Positions 1-9,445 are shown, counted from the first letter of the stretch. The stretch: DNA of 34,130 nt from Gracilaria caudata (GCA_030374735.1 JASCIV010000184.1:1-34130), one strand, 5' to 3'. The notes: generated by a model from the sequence alone, not told the origin. Made by a program: numbers and translations.

Positions 1-1
1 G

Positions 2-241
2 TGCGACGACGACACTGACGACGGTGGCGGTGGTGATGGCGGTGGTGGTGGTGGCGGTGGTGGTGGTGGTGATGGTTGCGGTGACGCTGGTGACGACGAC
101 AAGCGTGTGGGTGAGAACGATATTGAACAGCTGCGACGCGTTGTGATGGACGCGGCTAGACAACGCTTTCTGGACAGGTGGAACTTCGATATTGTGTCTG
201 ACGGCGCGAAGCGCGGCAAGTTCGAATGGACGCTGTTGTGA
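2..241 (+). CDS. CDK inhibitor of the ICK/KRP (Kip) type, C-terminal end, 5' partial
   Basis: The window opens inside this gene; 79 codons and a TGA are visible. The segment begins with a low-complexity Asp/Gly stretch and ends with a compact domain containing QRFLDRWNFDIVSDGAKRG, then KFEWTLL at the very C terminus. This matches the CDK-binding CDI domain: p27Kip1 has a WNFD element followed by a GKYEW element, and plant ICK/KRP proteins place the same pair (YNFD, then GRYEW) at the extreme C terminus, as here. Members of the family bind cyclin-CDK complexes in the nucleus and inhibit them. The terminal position of the domain favours the plant-type arrangement over the animal one. The N-terminal part lies outside the window, so total length, start and introns cannot be judged. 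The assignment rests on a short domain but on its most conserved residues. Confidence 0.75.
   Translation, partial: CDDDTDDGGGGDGGGGGGGGGGGDGCGDAGDDDKRVGENDIEQLRRVVMDAARQRFLDRWNFDIVSDGAKRGKFEWTLL
23..75 (+). repeat. GGN/GAT trinucleotide repeat inside the CDK inhibitor
   Basis: A run of GGT, GGC and GAT codons encodes a Gly-rich stretch with scattered Asp. It sits in the same frame as the CDI domain, so it is probably a translated disordered linker. Length polymorphism would be expected. Confidence 0.7.
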
Positions 242-316
242 AAGCCCCCCCGCTCCCCCCCCCCCTTCCCACTTCTTTCCCCACGCCACAGCGTTGCGCG
301 TCTCGTTCGCGTCGTT

Positions 317-348
317 TGTGTGTGTGTGTGTGTGTGTTTGTGTGTGTT
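317..348 (+). repeat. TG dinucleotide microsatellite
   Basis: An imperfect (TG)n tract interrupted by TTT, close behind the CDK-inhibitor stop codon. It lies in an otherwise C- and T-rich stretch and has no coding role that I can support. Confidence 0.9.
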
Positions 349-2009
349 TTGTGTAAAACTACTTACTTTCCCCCCGCGCCACGCGCGCACGCTCGTACTC
401 GCCGCGCGGCGGTTTCGCGACTTTGGCGGCATTGCGCACCGCTACGAGTGCCGCTTATTACGTCCACCTGCACGTGCGCCGTTTTTTTTTTTTGTTTTTG
501 GTGCGCAGTGCTCCGGTGGTGGTGGGTGGTGGAACTGTAGGAGCTGCGCGAGCTGCACTTGTGACTCGCTGTGCGCATCGAGCGTGTGTAGTGCGTTCAA
601 AGCGCACTGCTTGCCTCACACAGCCACTGCGCGCAACTGCATTACATCTGCTGTGCGCTCGCTTCCGCTCGTTCCAACCGCGCATGCACCGCGGTGGAAC
701 CCCGTTCTTTGTTGTTGCGCGCGCTCTCTGCTGCGCACCGCGCCCGTTCCATTGATTCATGCACTGTTTTGGTTTGCGTTGCAGGACGTGCGGAAGGTAA
801 CGCGCGTTAACGGCGCTTATTAGTAGCGCCTATGGCCCTATCTGTTTTGTCGCTGCACAGCTGTCCGCGCTCGCTCGTTGGTGCGCCATTGTGATGTTTG
901 GCTGCTGCGCCGTTTTTTTTTTTTTGCTGCCGCGTGCACGCTGCCCGCTGTCCACAATTGCGGCTTGTGCATTGCTCGCTGCGCGCCAACAGCAGCAGCA
1001 ACTCGCAACACGCCGTGCAAAACAGCTCATGTGCGCCAAAAAAGAGGCACAGCTTAAAAAGCTTCAAAGCCTTTGCATCGCATCGTCAACCAACACCAGC
1101 CCTCACCCACAAATCTCGCCGCACAAAACCGCCCATCGCGCATTGTGCTCGCCGTGCCACACGCAGCGCGCCGTCCAATGCAAACCTCAGCTTCGCGCTC
1201 GACGAGCGTTCATACCCATCGCCGTACTCACAACTTTCCGTTTTGATCCCAAATCCGCGCTTCCATCAAGTCTTCGTCGCGTCATACACAAGTAACAGTA
1301 CAAGCCACCATCACGCTCCATCACCGTGATCCGCTTGTACGTCACGCAGCATTCAACACAGTAGATCAGCTTGTAGTAAAGTCGTACATCTTTTCTAGAC
1401 TGTTTACTCCTGTGTTACACTCCACTCAATGTTCTCGTGCCGCCACGCAAAAAACTGCTACAGCGCAGCAGCGTCATCACTCACTCGTGCGCGTGCATCG
1501 ATCGTAAATCGACTGCCTACCGTATCGCTGCCTTCCACGATGATGAACGGCGTGTTGCGTTGCCACACTTCCAGCGCCACTTTTTTGCACCGGCGATGCG
1601 GGCGCCGATGATGATCACTGACTTCACTGTACCTTGACCACCACCATCACGAGCAGTGAGTTGCGAAAGGCACCAAATGTAAAGTCGATATGCAAAATGC
1701 CAAACAGTAGTGGCGTGCTAACTTTTGACCACAATGTAACTCCTCATCGATCTTGATACAAGCTGTTTATACAGTATCGGTAAAAAAAACCACGGCGGCA
1801 CTTTCGAGATTGCTTCCGTCCCAAAAGTGCCGTGCGTTTTCGATCAAGCGTTGCGTAACAGTACAACAAGTAAGCTTAAAAGTGTGGAGTGTTACAAAGC
1901 ACACGCCTATGATCACATATGCGTCATGTCTCACGACAACAGCACAACAACCAACTTGACAAGCTTCACATCAGCATCGCCGAACAGTGCGTGTATTGAG
2001 GGAAAAGCG

Positions 2010-2066
2010 CAACAGTGTTGAACAAACAGCGCCAAATGATTTGGGGGTGTGAACAGTGCTGTTCAC
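2010..2066. repeat. Cluster of three short palindromes
   Basis: Three inverted repeats follow one another. CAACA-G-TGTTG is at 2010-2020, CCAAAT-G-ATTTGG at 2032-2044, and GTGAACAG-TG-CTGTTCAC at 2049-2066. The last has perfect 8-bp arms. They could be binding sites for dimeric regulators or short RNA hairpins. The sequence alone does not tell which. Confidence 0.6.
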
Positions 2067-2801
2067 AGCAGCAACGCCACTTTTGCCTCAGTTGAGCAGC
2101 ACATGCATCGTTTTCGGACGATGAACCCCCTCATCATGATGGCGCACAGCTTCTTGCAGTGCTCTGCCTTATACGAAGGTACCACGCTTTTAGGTGGGAC
2201 ACTGTTGTACAGTCAGTTATTAACTTATCTTTGGAAGATGCTCGCCCTGCACACGTGTGGTTGCTCCTGATTCCTTGTCAGCCTACAGCTCTCTGCACTG
2301 CAAGCAAGTGCCGACAAGTGCCATCACTCGACGATACGGCTCTCTTCAAGAGCACGTGGTTCAAAACGATCAGAAGCAAACGCTTGTTTCGGGTGTGGGG
2401 GCGTGCGCCAGAGCCTACGCAACGGTACACTAGCTGAAAGCACAGCGAACACTGACTGTGACGCAAGCCATCATGATGACGTTTGGGTGATCACAGAAGC
2501 GCCCCGCAGCGCGGAGAAGAGAAGACGCGTTGCGTGTGACGTGCAAGATGGCGCGCTGCGTGCTGCTTTCCACGCCGCCCTTGCTTGGTTTGCAGATTCG
2601 ATCTCAGTGAGGTGTGAGAACATCCATCTTCTCACGTGTACAAGCGTACAGCGCTACAGAACACCGTTGGCACACGCCACGCGCGTGTCCACTGAATGCG
2701 CTGACAGCCAGCCAATGGCTGTTGGCCGAGAACAATCCGCAACCACCACGTGAGATACGTCATACGCTTGTAACAGCTTATTACGCGCAGCGCGCATCGT
2801 A

Positions 2802-2813
2802 TTTGGCGCCAAA
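2802..2813. promoter_or_regulatory. Perfect E2F/DP consensus palindrome
   Basis: TTTGGCGCCAAA is an exact palindromic E2F-DP site. It lies 277 bases upstream of the ATG at 3090. E2F sites of this form drive G1/S genes in plants, animals and red algae. Its function here is inferred from the match and its position. Confidence 0.55.
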
Positions 2814-2817
2814 TTCC

Positions 2818-2852
2818 AGAAGCACCTAGAAGTGCAGCGCTAGTGCTTCTAG
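2818..2852. repeat. Nested inverted repeats next to the E2F site
   Basis: AGAAGCAC at 2818-2825 pairs with GTGCTTCT at 2843-2850. CTAGAAG at 2826-2832 pairs with CTTCTAG at 2846-2852. The two pairs overlap and are mutually exclusive. The element starts four bases after the E2F palindrome. Confidence 0.6.
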
Positions 2853-3089
2853 AACCGTCATCATTGCGTCCCGCCCGCAGTACCTCGTATTTATTGCTTC
2901 CGGATCCCCTCTCTCCGCCATCGCCATGCGCGCACCAATTCGGCACCCGTCATCATCCCCCACTGCACACAAGCGCTTGATAAGCCCCCCTCCCAGCACC
3001 GCGCGCATCATAGCACGCCTCTCGTCAGACACCCACCAACGAGCCCGTTCCGAAACACAAAACCCCTGTTCATCAAACCAATCGATGTA

Positions 3090-3362
3090 ATGATTCGCCA
3101 GTCGAGAAAGAGAGCAGCCTCCGTCGAGTCTCCTCAACTGTCGCAAATAAAGCGTCGAAGAACCTTTTCTGATGTGTCAAGTGCAATCGATTCGGATGAG
3201 GGAAGCGTGGCCAGTCATTCGGATGACATGGATTGTACTTCGCCAGACTTTTCGTTCGACACTGATGCTGGCGCTCGAGAACAACCTCGCCTTCCGGTCA
3301 TGATGCAGACACACTCGCTGCCTGTCACCACTGTTTCGACGTGGCTTGCGCCTTCTTCGTGA
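3090..3362 (+). CDS. Small hypothetical nuclear-type protein
   Basis: An ATG-started ORF of 90 residues. The N-terminal third is basic, with RKRAAS at about residues 6-11 and IKRRRTFSD at about 20-28, resembling a bipartite nuclear localisation signal. The middle is Ser/Asp-rich and would suit casein kinase 2 sites (IDSDEGS, SHSDD). The C terminus has no recognisable fold. The spacing SPQLSQIKRRR is loosely like the N terminus of akirins (SPKRRR), but the akirin C-terminal helix is absent, so I do not assign that family. A perfect E2F palindrome 277 bases upstream gives mild support for a real, possibly cell-cycle-regulated gene. It might also be the first exon of a spliced gene continuing into the spacer downstream. 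No clear donor-acceptor pair was found. Confidence 0.4.
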   Translation: MIRQSRKRAASVESPQLSQIKRRRTFSDVSSAIDSDEGSVASHSDDMDCTSPDFSFDTDAGAREQPRLPVMMQTHSLPVTTVSTWLAPSS

Positions 3363-4129
3363 ATTCTATTGTTTAGTGCCTTCGCATTTACAATCCGACT
3401 CTTCAGTCGCATCGGCTTCCAAGATTGACACGCTCGGTTTATGTGAGACGTCCATGCTGCATGCAACGCACGAAATAATTGTGCATGTAGTGTGTGATGT
3501 TAATGGCTTGGCTTTTTGCAGATGTGCAAAGCTCATAGTTGGAGGCCAAACGTATCCTAAGCCCCGAACAACTACGCATTCAACATATTTCAGCCATTGT
3601 CAATCATTTTATCGTTTATCTTCTTTAGTAAAAAGCGCCTTCCGTCCACAACTCGCACATCAGCGTGCTTAATGTGCAAACTCCAAACACCCTCATGTTC
3701 TACATCATGCTCATTCTGATGCCGCTAGCGAAAAAAAGGGCGCTAGGAGAGGGCTTGTGGAAACAAAACCTTCTGGGGGTGGACAGGCGGACTGGAAGGC
3801 GAGACGGCATCAAACCTGCAAAACAACATGTAACAACTCTTCACTGTTCATCCCTTTCGCCACAAGATAAATTTCATCCTCAGCTAAGCTTCGTACAGTA
3901 CAAGGGTAGAACGCTACCACCACAAGTTTCATGATGGCATGAAACGATTGAGGCATAGCAAATATCTAATGGGGCAACGTTGTAAACATCTGGTAGAGTT
4001 TTTACCGATCTTCGGACTCTTTGAAGTCCAGAGGAAAGAGTCGCAAGATCTGATTCCAAACGCTTGTGCTTGAATGGGGGCTTGCGTTAACAGGTGACGA
4101 ATGGTCGTGCTACGCGTGTTTGACGTGTG
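3363..4129. other. Intergenic spacer, 767 bases
   Basis: No gene is supported. A stretch ending in TTTTTGCAG near 3520 looks like a splice acceptor but has no matching donor that yields a plausible protein. A short hairpin, CTAGCG at 3725-3730 pairing with CGCTAG at 3741-3746, surrounds an A-rich loop. The rest is presumably promoter and leader of the downstream HTH gene. Confidence 0.5.
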
Positions 4130-5791
4130 ATGGCACCAACTACGGCAGCCAGCCCAGCATCTCCTTGCGCAGTTGACACCGCAACACATTTCACATTGCG
4201 CCCCATTCCTCTGCCATCATGCCGCCTTCAGCACGACGTCGATGACATCCCGTCTTCTCTACGCGCTCAAACAATGCCCGACGTGTCCATCACCTTCACA
4301 CCACCTGTCCCTTCCTCGCCCCCTACCATCGTCGCGCCACCCAAGTCCGACACGGAAAACCCAAAGTCCTCTGATGTCGACGCCCTCAAGCCGTCTGAGC
4401 CCGAAATCTTCAAGCGCGTGGATTCCGACACCCTCAAACATCATGACTCCGCGCATCCTGCTACCGCAGCAGCTCCCGCCGCACCTCAGCCAGCGCCGGA
4501 TCAGTCCACCTCCGCCATAGCGCCGTCCGTCGTGCCGGTCATACCGCAGTCCGCGGCTATAGACTTGCCTCGAGAGGCCATGGTAGCCACTGCTAATCTG
4601 CGTCCCCGCTCCAAGAACCGTCCAGGGCGACCGCCGAACATCAACGAAAATTCACTCATGCGTCGGTTAGAGTGCATCATGGCTGTCGATACTGGCCGTA
4701 TGACCATGGCTGCCGCCTGTGAGCACTACGATATTTCTGCGCGTACCTTTTATCGCTGGTTGAGAAGCAAAGATCGATTGATAGAGCTCACGGGCTTCAC
4801 AGAAGAGGATTTTAAGGATGGCGCGCCCCCCCCACAACGAACTGCTTTTCCTGATCAGATACATAGAATGCCGCCGGTTGTCGCTCCCGAATTGCATTCC
4901 AACCTTCCTCGTTTGTCACAGCAACCCGCAATGGCTGCGCAATCTCCCGTAAATGCTGTACAACGACAGGTGGTAGCCTTCGCCCCACCCATGGCCCTCA
5001 AGCGTCGCATGCCGAGAATTCCTCACTACTCGCACAGTTATGATGACAGAGGGCTTATGCAGAGTCAAATATACCATCGAAACACCACCAAAATGCCAGC
5101 TCAAACCGCCGGCACCGCTGACGAGATACCCAAGTCAGGAAACGCCCGGGCCGTGGCGCGTAAAAAGTGGGGACAGACGCTTTCACCGGGTAATGACATT
5201 GATGTGCGTGATACAAATCCTATATACCAGTTGCAGGATCCAGATGAAGTTGCGATTACACCCAACTTGGAGAACAGCAAACGGCGAAAGATTGCTCGCG
5301 GTGATTCCGTTACGCTTGATGACAACGTGGAAGATGTTCTGGACGAGCATCCGGGTCAGTCTTTCGGCGGAAAGGCTGTGAATCAAGGATCGACCAACGC
5401 CAACGGTAGCGTTGCACATGAGCAGTCGCAACGCCAAACGTCGCTTGAAGACTCCCAAGCCAAGGCGGCAATCTACCCTGACACGATGGCCACCGTCAAC
5501 AATGGGATTCATGACAACCATTCTCGCGCTTTGGATCTCTCACCTAGTCAGAACCTTGTGCAGTTCATTGAATGCAGCCAGAAACACAAGATCGAGATTG
5601 TGTCCGGACAGAAAAGAGTGGACCTTGCATGGTATCATGGTGCTACATCAGCGGACATCAAGGAGGCCATAGTACGGCGTTTCTCGCTTGTACCAGGTAC
5701 TCAGTGGGCACTTGTGGATAAATTCTCCGATGAGATTATCATATCAGACGGAATGCCGAGCGGACGATATCATCTAACGGTATTACCGTGA
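4130..5791 (+). CDS. Putative HTH DNA-binding protein with AT-hook-like motif and novel C-terminal domain
   Basis: The protein has 553 residues from the ATG at 4130; the preceding in-frame GTG is not a likely eukaryotic start. An ATG at 4277 is an alternative. Residues 1-160 are Pro/Ser/Ala-rich and disordered. At about 160-168, RSKNRPGRPPN resembles an AT-hook. Residues about 174-214 form a helix-turn-helix of psq/CENP-B or transposase type, with GRMTMAAACEHYDISARTF followed by YRWLRSKD. A long disordered middle follows. The last 80 residues, from about 472, are again ordered: alternating strands and one helix with WYHGATSADIKEAIVRRF, ending in SGRYHLTVLP. This looks like a beta-grasp-like interaction module, but I cannot name it. 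Nuclear transcription regulator is the best inference. The gene could derive from a domesticated transposase DNA-binding domain; no catalytic DDE domain is seen. Confidence 0.7.
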   Translation: MAPTTAASPASPCAVDTATHFTLRPIPLPSCRLQHDVDDIPSSLRAQTMPDVSITFTPPVPSSPPTIVAPPKSDTENPKSSDVDALKPSEPEIFKRVDSDTLKHHDSAHPATAAAPAAPQPAPDQSTSAIAPSVVPVIPQSAAIDLPREAMVATANLRPRSKNRPGRPPNINENSLMRRLECIMAVDTGRMTMAAACEHYDISARTFYRWLRSKDRLIELTGFTEEDFKDGAPPPQRTAFPDQIHRMPPVVAPELHSNLPRLSQQPAMAAQSPVNAVQRQVVAFAPPMALKRRMPRIPHYSHSYDDRGLMQSQIYHRNTTKMPAQTAGTADEIPKSGNARAVARKKWGQTLSPGNDIDVRDTNPIYQLQDPDEVAITPNLENSKRRKIARGDSVTLDDNVEDVLDEHPGQSFGGKAVNQGSTNANGSVAHEQSQRQTSLEDSQAKAAIYPDTMATVNNGIHDNHSRALDLSPSQNLVQFIECSQKHKIEIVSGQKRVDLAWYHGATSADIKEAIVRRFSLVPGTQWALVDKFSDEIIISDGMPSGRYHLTVLP

Positions 5792-6325
5792 CAGCTGAAC
5801 TCAGATTGTAGTGGGGAAGGGGGGGGGGGAATGCGTGTAGGTGGTTCCAACTTCATGGTTTGTTAATCGCTGATACCAGCGTCCTATTGTTTCTCTGAGC
5901 CTGTTCACCTATCGTGTTTTGGTTGCCGTTGTTTTTATTTTGGAGAACTTGATCTCCACCGCAAACGCTTTGATGCCTTTATACACTATGTTTCAAGTTT
6001 ACCCCAAGCAGGCGTGAAGTTAAGGACTTCCCACCTTGTCCTTCAAGAGGGCGAGCGCGCTGGGGACGGGGGTTAATTGATGTCGAGAACGTATTGTAAA
6101 AGTTTGTCTGCCCTTTCACTTTGTGCATGTGCAAGGATGTTGCTGTAACTGACCACTTCTAGAGCGTTATGTGACTTTCCTCGTAGCAACAAGGCGACCA
6201 CTGAGATTGAAAGATCTACAATCACACACCTCACTTCTCATGAAATGTGCATGTTCAGCACAGCAGGACAACGCTCAAATGCGTAGTACGAAGACTTCGT
6301 AAGGTCGAAGACCTGTGGCGTAGAC
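5792..6325. other. Convergent spacer between the HTH gene and the primase gene
   Basis: The region holds the 3' flanks of two converging genes. A G11 run at 5819-5829 follows the HTH stop codon closely. No coding region or RNA gene is supported. Confidence 0.6.
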
Positions 6326-9070
6326 CTATTCGCTGCGGCCCTTCTCATCCGCGTCATCAGCCCATGCAGGACGTGAGGTATTCCCGCTTTGAAGGTCCAA
6401 GAAAATCTGGGCCTTCCGCGCGGCGTGTTGCAGTTTTGCATTAACTTTCTCCATCGCTTTGTCTCTGGCTGCATACTCAGCTGGATTTAGGAAATTACCA
6501 CGATCGCGGTCTGTCGTCGAGGGCATGTTCTTTGCAAATAGCTCTTGTGACTTCTTAAAGATGTCTTCTTCGGATTCATTTCCTTGCTTCGCAGCTGCTG
6601 CTGCTTCTGCCAGGCGTTGCATTACGTCTCCTGATTTTTCAATTGCAGATCGAGTACCCACCATGCCGGCCATTCTCTCTATGGAGAGAGCGCACGTTTC
6701 GACCATGTCTATGGGGCGATCGATTTCGAGACGACGGATGCCAGCCCATTCAGGGTCAACTTCTTCTTCGATTGGAATAAATAGCTCTTCTATTTCTTCA
6801 CACCACCACTCACTTTCTTCGAGGTAAGCGGCAATCTCTTCAGGAGAGCATGCACCTTCAAGTTGGGAGAGATATTCAAACAGCCCCTCTCGCGCTTTTG
6901 ACGTCCAAAATGGTAGTTTCTTTTGTGCGCAACGGATGATGGCATCAATAAGAATCTCTAGGGCGTCAATTCGGTCGATCTCTTCAGCGAATATGAGAGC
7001 CCGTAGAATAAGTTCTTCAGCTGCACGACGAGGGGCGGCCTTGGTCATCTTAGATCGCTCACATCTCCTTTGCCGCAACACTGGAAGAATGTATTGTTCT
7101 TGATACTGAATGCGTTTTCTAATACGTTTCAGTTCTTGTGGGGATAATTGAAGAGTTGTCACATTTTCTTCTTCATCGATCGATCCTAAGCTGCGAGGCT
7201 TCTTTTTCAGCTTGTCAAGTTCTTTTCTTATCCAAGGCGGCGGGGGCATCCAACGAACCTGTTCTGGTACGCTAAGGTGGCGCCACGGTTGCGCAAGTTC
7301 TCGATATTTCTTAATGACGTATGCGAACATAGGTATTAGTTTCGCTGGTTCTCCCAGAGAAAGCAAATCAGTCCAAGAATGGACTAGGGCGCTTACATTT
7401 AAACCTGGGAGGGTCTTGGCGGCAGAGTTCACTACCGCAGCAAGTTCATCAAGGACCTCTCGTGAGCAAGGTGCTCGTTTTGGGGGTTGTACCGAAAGCT
7501 CGGGAACATTTGGCACACCGCCGACGGAAGCAAGTAGGTCTTCTCTTTGCTCTCTGAAGAACTTTGAGAGAAGAAAATCAATCTCATGAGACGACTTGGA
7601 GTACCTTATTGCTTCCATATCCGCTTTAGTGATTCCAAGATCCACCTCTACATTGACATCTGTTTCTGGGTCTATCATCCTTTCAATTTCACGTCCAACT
7701 ATTCTATTTCCGTACCACTCATACCAAGGCTTGGCGGCATCAAGAAGATATGTCATGTATTCATTCGGTGTTCCAGCCTCTGTCATGAACTCATCTGCAT
7801 CCTTCACTGGAGAAGGCGGAAGCGCAATATATATCGCATGGGCACAACTTGCCCCTAATACAACCGATTCACAGATACGAGTAAGAGCCTTGATTCCAGC
7901 ATCGTCATTATCAAAGTTGACTATAACCTTTCCGTCCACACAATCACCGAGTAGTTTGTAGGCGGCATGTAACTGCTCCAGCGTGACAGCGGTTCCCATG
8001 GTTGCTACACAGGCAATCCGACCCTGAGTGCGTTCAAACATGGTCATGACATCCATATAGCCTTCCACGACGACGATGTAACCAAACTTTGCTGTGGCAC
8101 TTGGGGCATCCTTTGCAATATCTGCCCCAAACAGGACGTTCTTCTTCTTGAAGAGATATGTCTCCGGGCTGTTGATGTACTTCGGGGTGCGTTTTGGTGC
8201 ATGAGGAAAAGCCCTACCTGCCAGAGCAATTGTTCTACCTTGCACATCTCGTATGGGAGCAATGACTCTGTCGCGAAAAAGATCATGAATCATACCCTCA
8301 CGAGATGATCTTGCCACGCCTGCAATTGCTAGTTGTTCGGGAGGGTAGCCTGCTTCGCGCAGTTTTCGCAAAAGGAAATCTGCCTGCGGCGAAGCCGGCG
8401 CATACCCGCATGCATATGCACGGAGAGTTGGTGCCGATAGCTTTCTTTCACCGCTGAAGTACTGGAGGCCAACCGGTGAAGATGGATCCCAAAGAACATG
8501 CTGATACACAACTGTGGCCTCTCGGAGGACGTCGTAGGCAATAGCTTTGTGTGTGACAACAATTCTTCGCGGAACTTTTTGTGGAGCAGGTTTCTCTGCC
8601 ATCTCTGTATCTTCGAGCGTTTCTGGGGAACCCGATGGTGCTTTAAATGAAGCAGTCTGTAAAACTCTAGCAATAGGTGGATACTTATTTGCAAGGGATT
8701 TAAGTGCATGAGCAATGGAACGATGTCCTGAGGCCAGTTGCTCAAGATCAATTATGGAACCAGACGCGCCGCACCCAAAGCAGTGAAATGTGCCTCGTTC
8801 ATCACTGATATGCAGACTTGGGTTCTTGTCGTTGTGAAATGGGCATACGATTTTGAAACGCTCTGGACCTGTGGAGATAAGGGAAGACTCGCCGTATTGA
8901 TCTGCGAAAGCCTGAGATAATGGGATGGCCTTCCTCACACGCCCCCATAGCTGCTTTGGAGAGGTTTGCTGGCAGACTAGGACATTACGGCCCAATGAGC
9001 GGCACCTACGGGGTAATGTTGGAGTTATGAACAGAGAAGACAAGCCTTTACTCTCTTTCTTTTGGAACAT
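6326..9070 (-). CDS. Plastid-targeted DnaG-type DNA primase
   Basis: The protein has 914 residues. The frame is open further upstream but only from a GTG, so the ATG at 9070 is chosen. The N terminus (MFQKKESKGLSS, then RRCRSLGRN) is basic, hydroxylated and has Phe at position 2, as in red-algal plastid transit peptides. A CHC2 zinc-binding domain follows: C76, H79, C97 and C100, in CPFHNDKNPSLHIS and TFHCFGCGASG. The Toprim catalytic core shows VVVEGYMDV near residue 332 and VNFDNDDAG near 385, supplying the metal-binding Glu and Asp residues. DnaG primases make RNA primers for replication forks. In red algae the partner helicase DnaB is usually encoded by the plastid genome. About 430 residues after the Toprim region are divergent and charged; there is no Walker A motif, so this is not a Twinkle-like primase-helicase. 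Mitochondrial targeting is less likely but not excluded. Confidence 0.9.
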   Translation of the reverse strand: MFQKKESKGLSSLFITPTLPRRCRSLGRNVLVCQQTSPKQLWGRVRKAIPLSQAFADQYGESSLISTGPERFKIVCPFHNDKNPSLHISDERGTFHCFGCGASGSIIDLEQLASGHRSIAHALKSLANKYPPIARVLQTASFKAPSGSPETLEDTEMAEKPAPQKVPRRIVVTHKAIAYDVLREATVVYQHVLWDPSSPVGLQYFSGERKLSAPTLRAYACGYAPASPQADFLLRKLREAGYPPEQLAIAGVARSSREGMIHDLFRDRVIAPIRDVQGRTIALAGRAFPHAPKRTPKYINSPETYLFKKKNVLFGADIAKDAPSATAKFGYIVVVEGYMDVMTMFERTQGRIACVATMGTAVTLEQLHAAYKLLGDCVDGKVIVNFDNDDAGIKALTRICESVVLGASCAHAIYIALPPSPVKDADEFMTEAGTPNEYMTYLLDAAKPWYEWYGNRIVGREIERMIDPETDVNVEVDLGITKADMEAIRYSKSSHEIDFLLSKFFREQREDLLASVGGVPNVPELSVQPPKRAPCSREVLDELAAVVNSAAKTLPGLNVSALVHSWTDLLSLGEPAKLIPMFAYVIKKYRELAQPWRHLSVPEQVRWMPPPPWIRKELDKLKKKPRSLGSIDEEENVTTLQLSPQELKRIRKRIQYQEQYILPVLRQRRCERSKMTKAAPRRAAEELILRALIFAEEIDRIDALEILIDAIIRCAQKKLPFWTSKAREGLFEYLSQLEGACSPEEIAAYLEESEWWCEEIEELFIPIEEEVDPEWAGIRRLEIDRPIDMVETCALSIERMAGMVGTRSAIEKSGDVMQRLAEAAAAAKQGNESEEDIFKKSQELFAKNMPSTTDRDRGNFLNPAEYAARDKAMEKVNAKLQHAARKAQIFLDLQSGNTSRPAWADDADEKGRSE

Positions 9071-9445
9071 GGTCAATCCCAATCGGTGAAGGCATTCCGA
9101 GAAATCCGAACCACGCGCGGAGATTCTCCGGATCGTCACACGTCGTCAATCGGTTTCGAAGAAAGTAATTAACTGCCTTTCTTCACACGTATTTCATCGG
9201 GGTGAGAGCTTGACGCACAATTTGATCTTTTTCTGTTCTAGAAAAAAAGATCAGATTTAGATTTGCTGGCCCTGCCGGGAAGCCGACGGCGGCCGGAGCA
9301 GTCCATCGACTTCGTCTTGGTCATCAGTCTATCCATGCCAGATAGGATCGCCATATCTCTCTAGGCGTGAAAACTCCGAACCTGGACTTCACTCCTTTTG
9401 GACCTGAGCCCGTATTCCTAGGGGGCCGTTTATCATCGCTTCAAA
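9071..9445. promoter_or_regulatory. Bidirectional promoter region of primase and RPL7
   Basis: A 375-bp spacer separates two divergent start codons, so it must hold both 5' leaders and promoters. I see no clear TATA box. A GC-rich block (about 9266-9300) lies in the middle, and C/T-rich sequence precedes RPL7. Confidence 0.6.

Larger units (their letters stand above)
242..3089. other. Long gene-less region (about 2.85 kb), low complexity and palindrome-rich
   Basis: I see no convincing coding region here. ORFs in this stretch are short, overlap on both strands, mostly lack ATG starts and resemble no family I recognise. The first 900 bases hold homopolymer and dinucleotide tracts: C-runs near 247-268, TG repeats at 317-348, T12 at 482-493 and T13 at 913-925. 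The T tracts each follow GCGCCG. From about 1.3 to 2.1 kb there are several short palindromes built on ACAGT. CACGTG G-box cores occur at 2252, 2353, 2633 and 2747. The stretch probably combines the 3' region of the CDK-inhibitor gene with the promoter and leader of the next gene. An unannotated non-coding RNA cannot be excluded. Confidence 0.6.

Noticed and set aside
226..823. Overlapping ORFs after the CDK inhibitor on both strands
   Set aside because: They arise from C-, T- and TG-rich low-complexity sequence and show no protein-like composition.
2403..2753. Plus-strand frame of 116 codons with EKRRRVACDV
   Set aside because: It begins with GTG, has no early ATG and shows no conserved motif.
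3520..3934. Acceptor-like TTTTTGCAG and following frame of 89 codons
   Set aside because: No donor gives a credible fusion, and the frame starts at GTG with no family resemblance.
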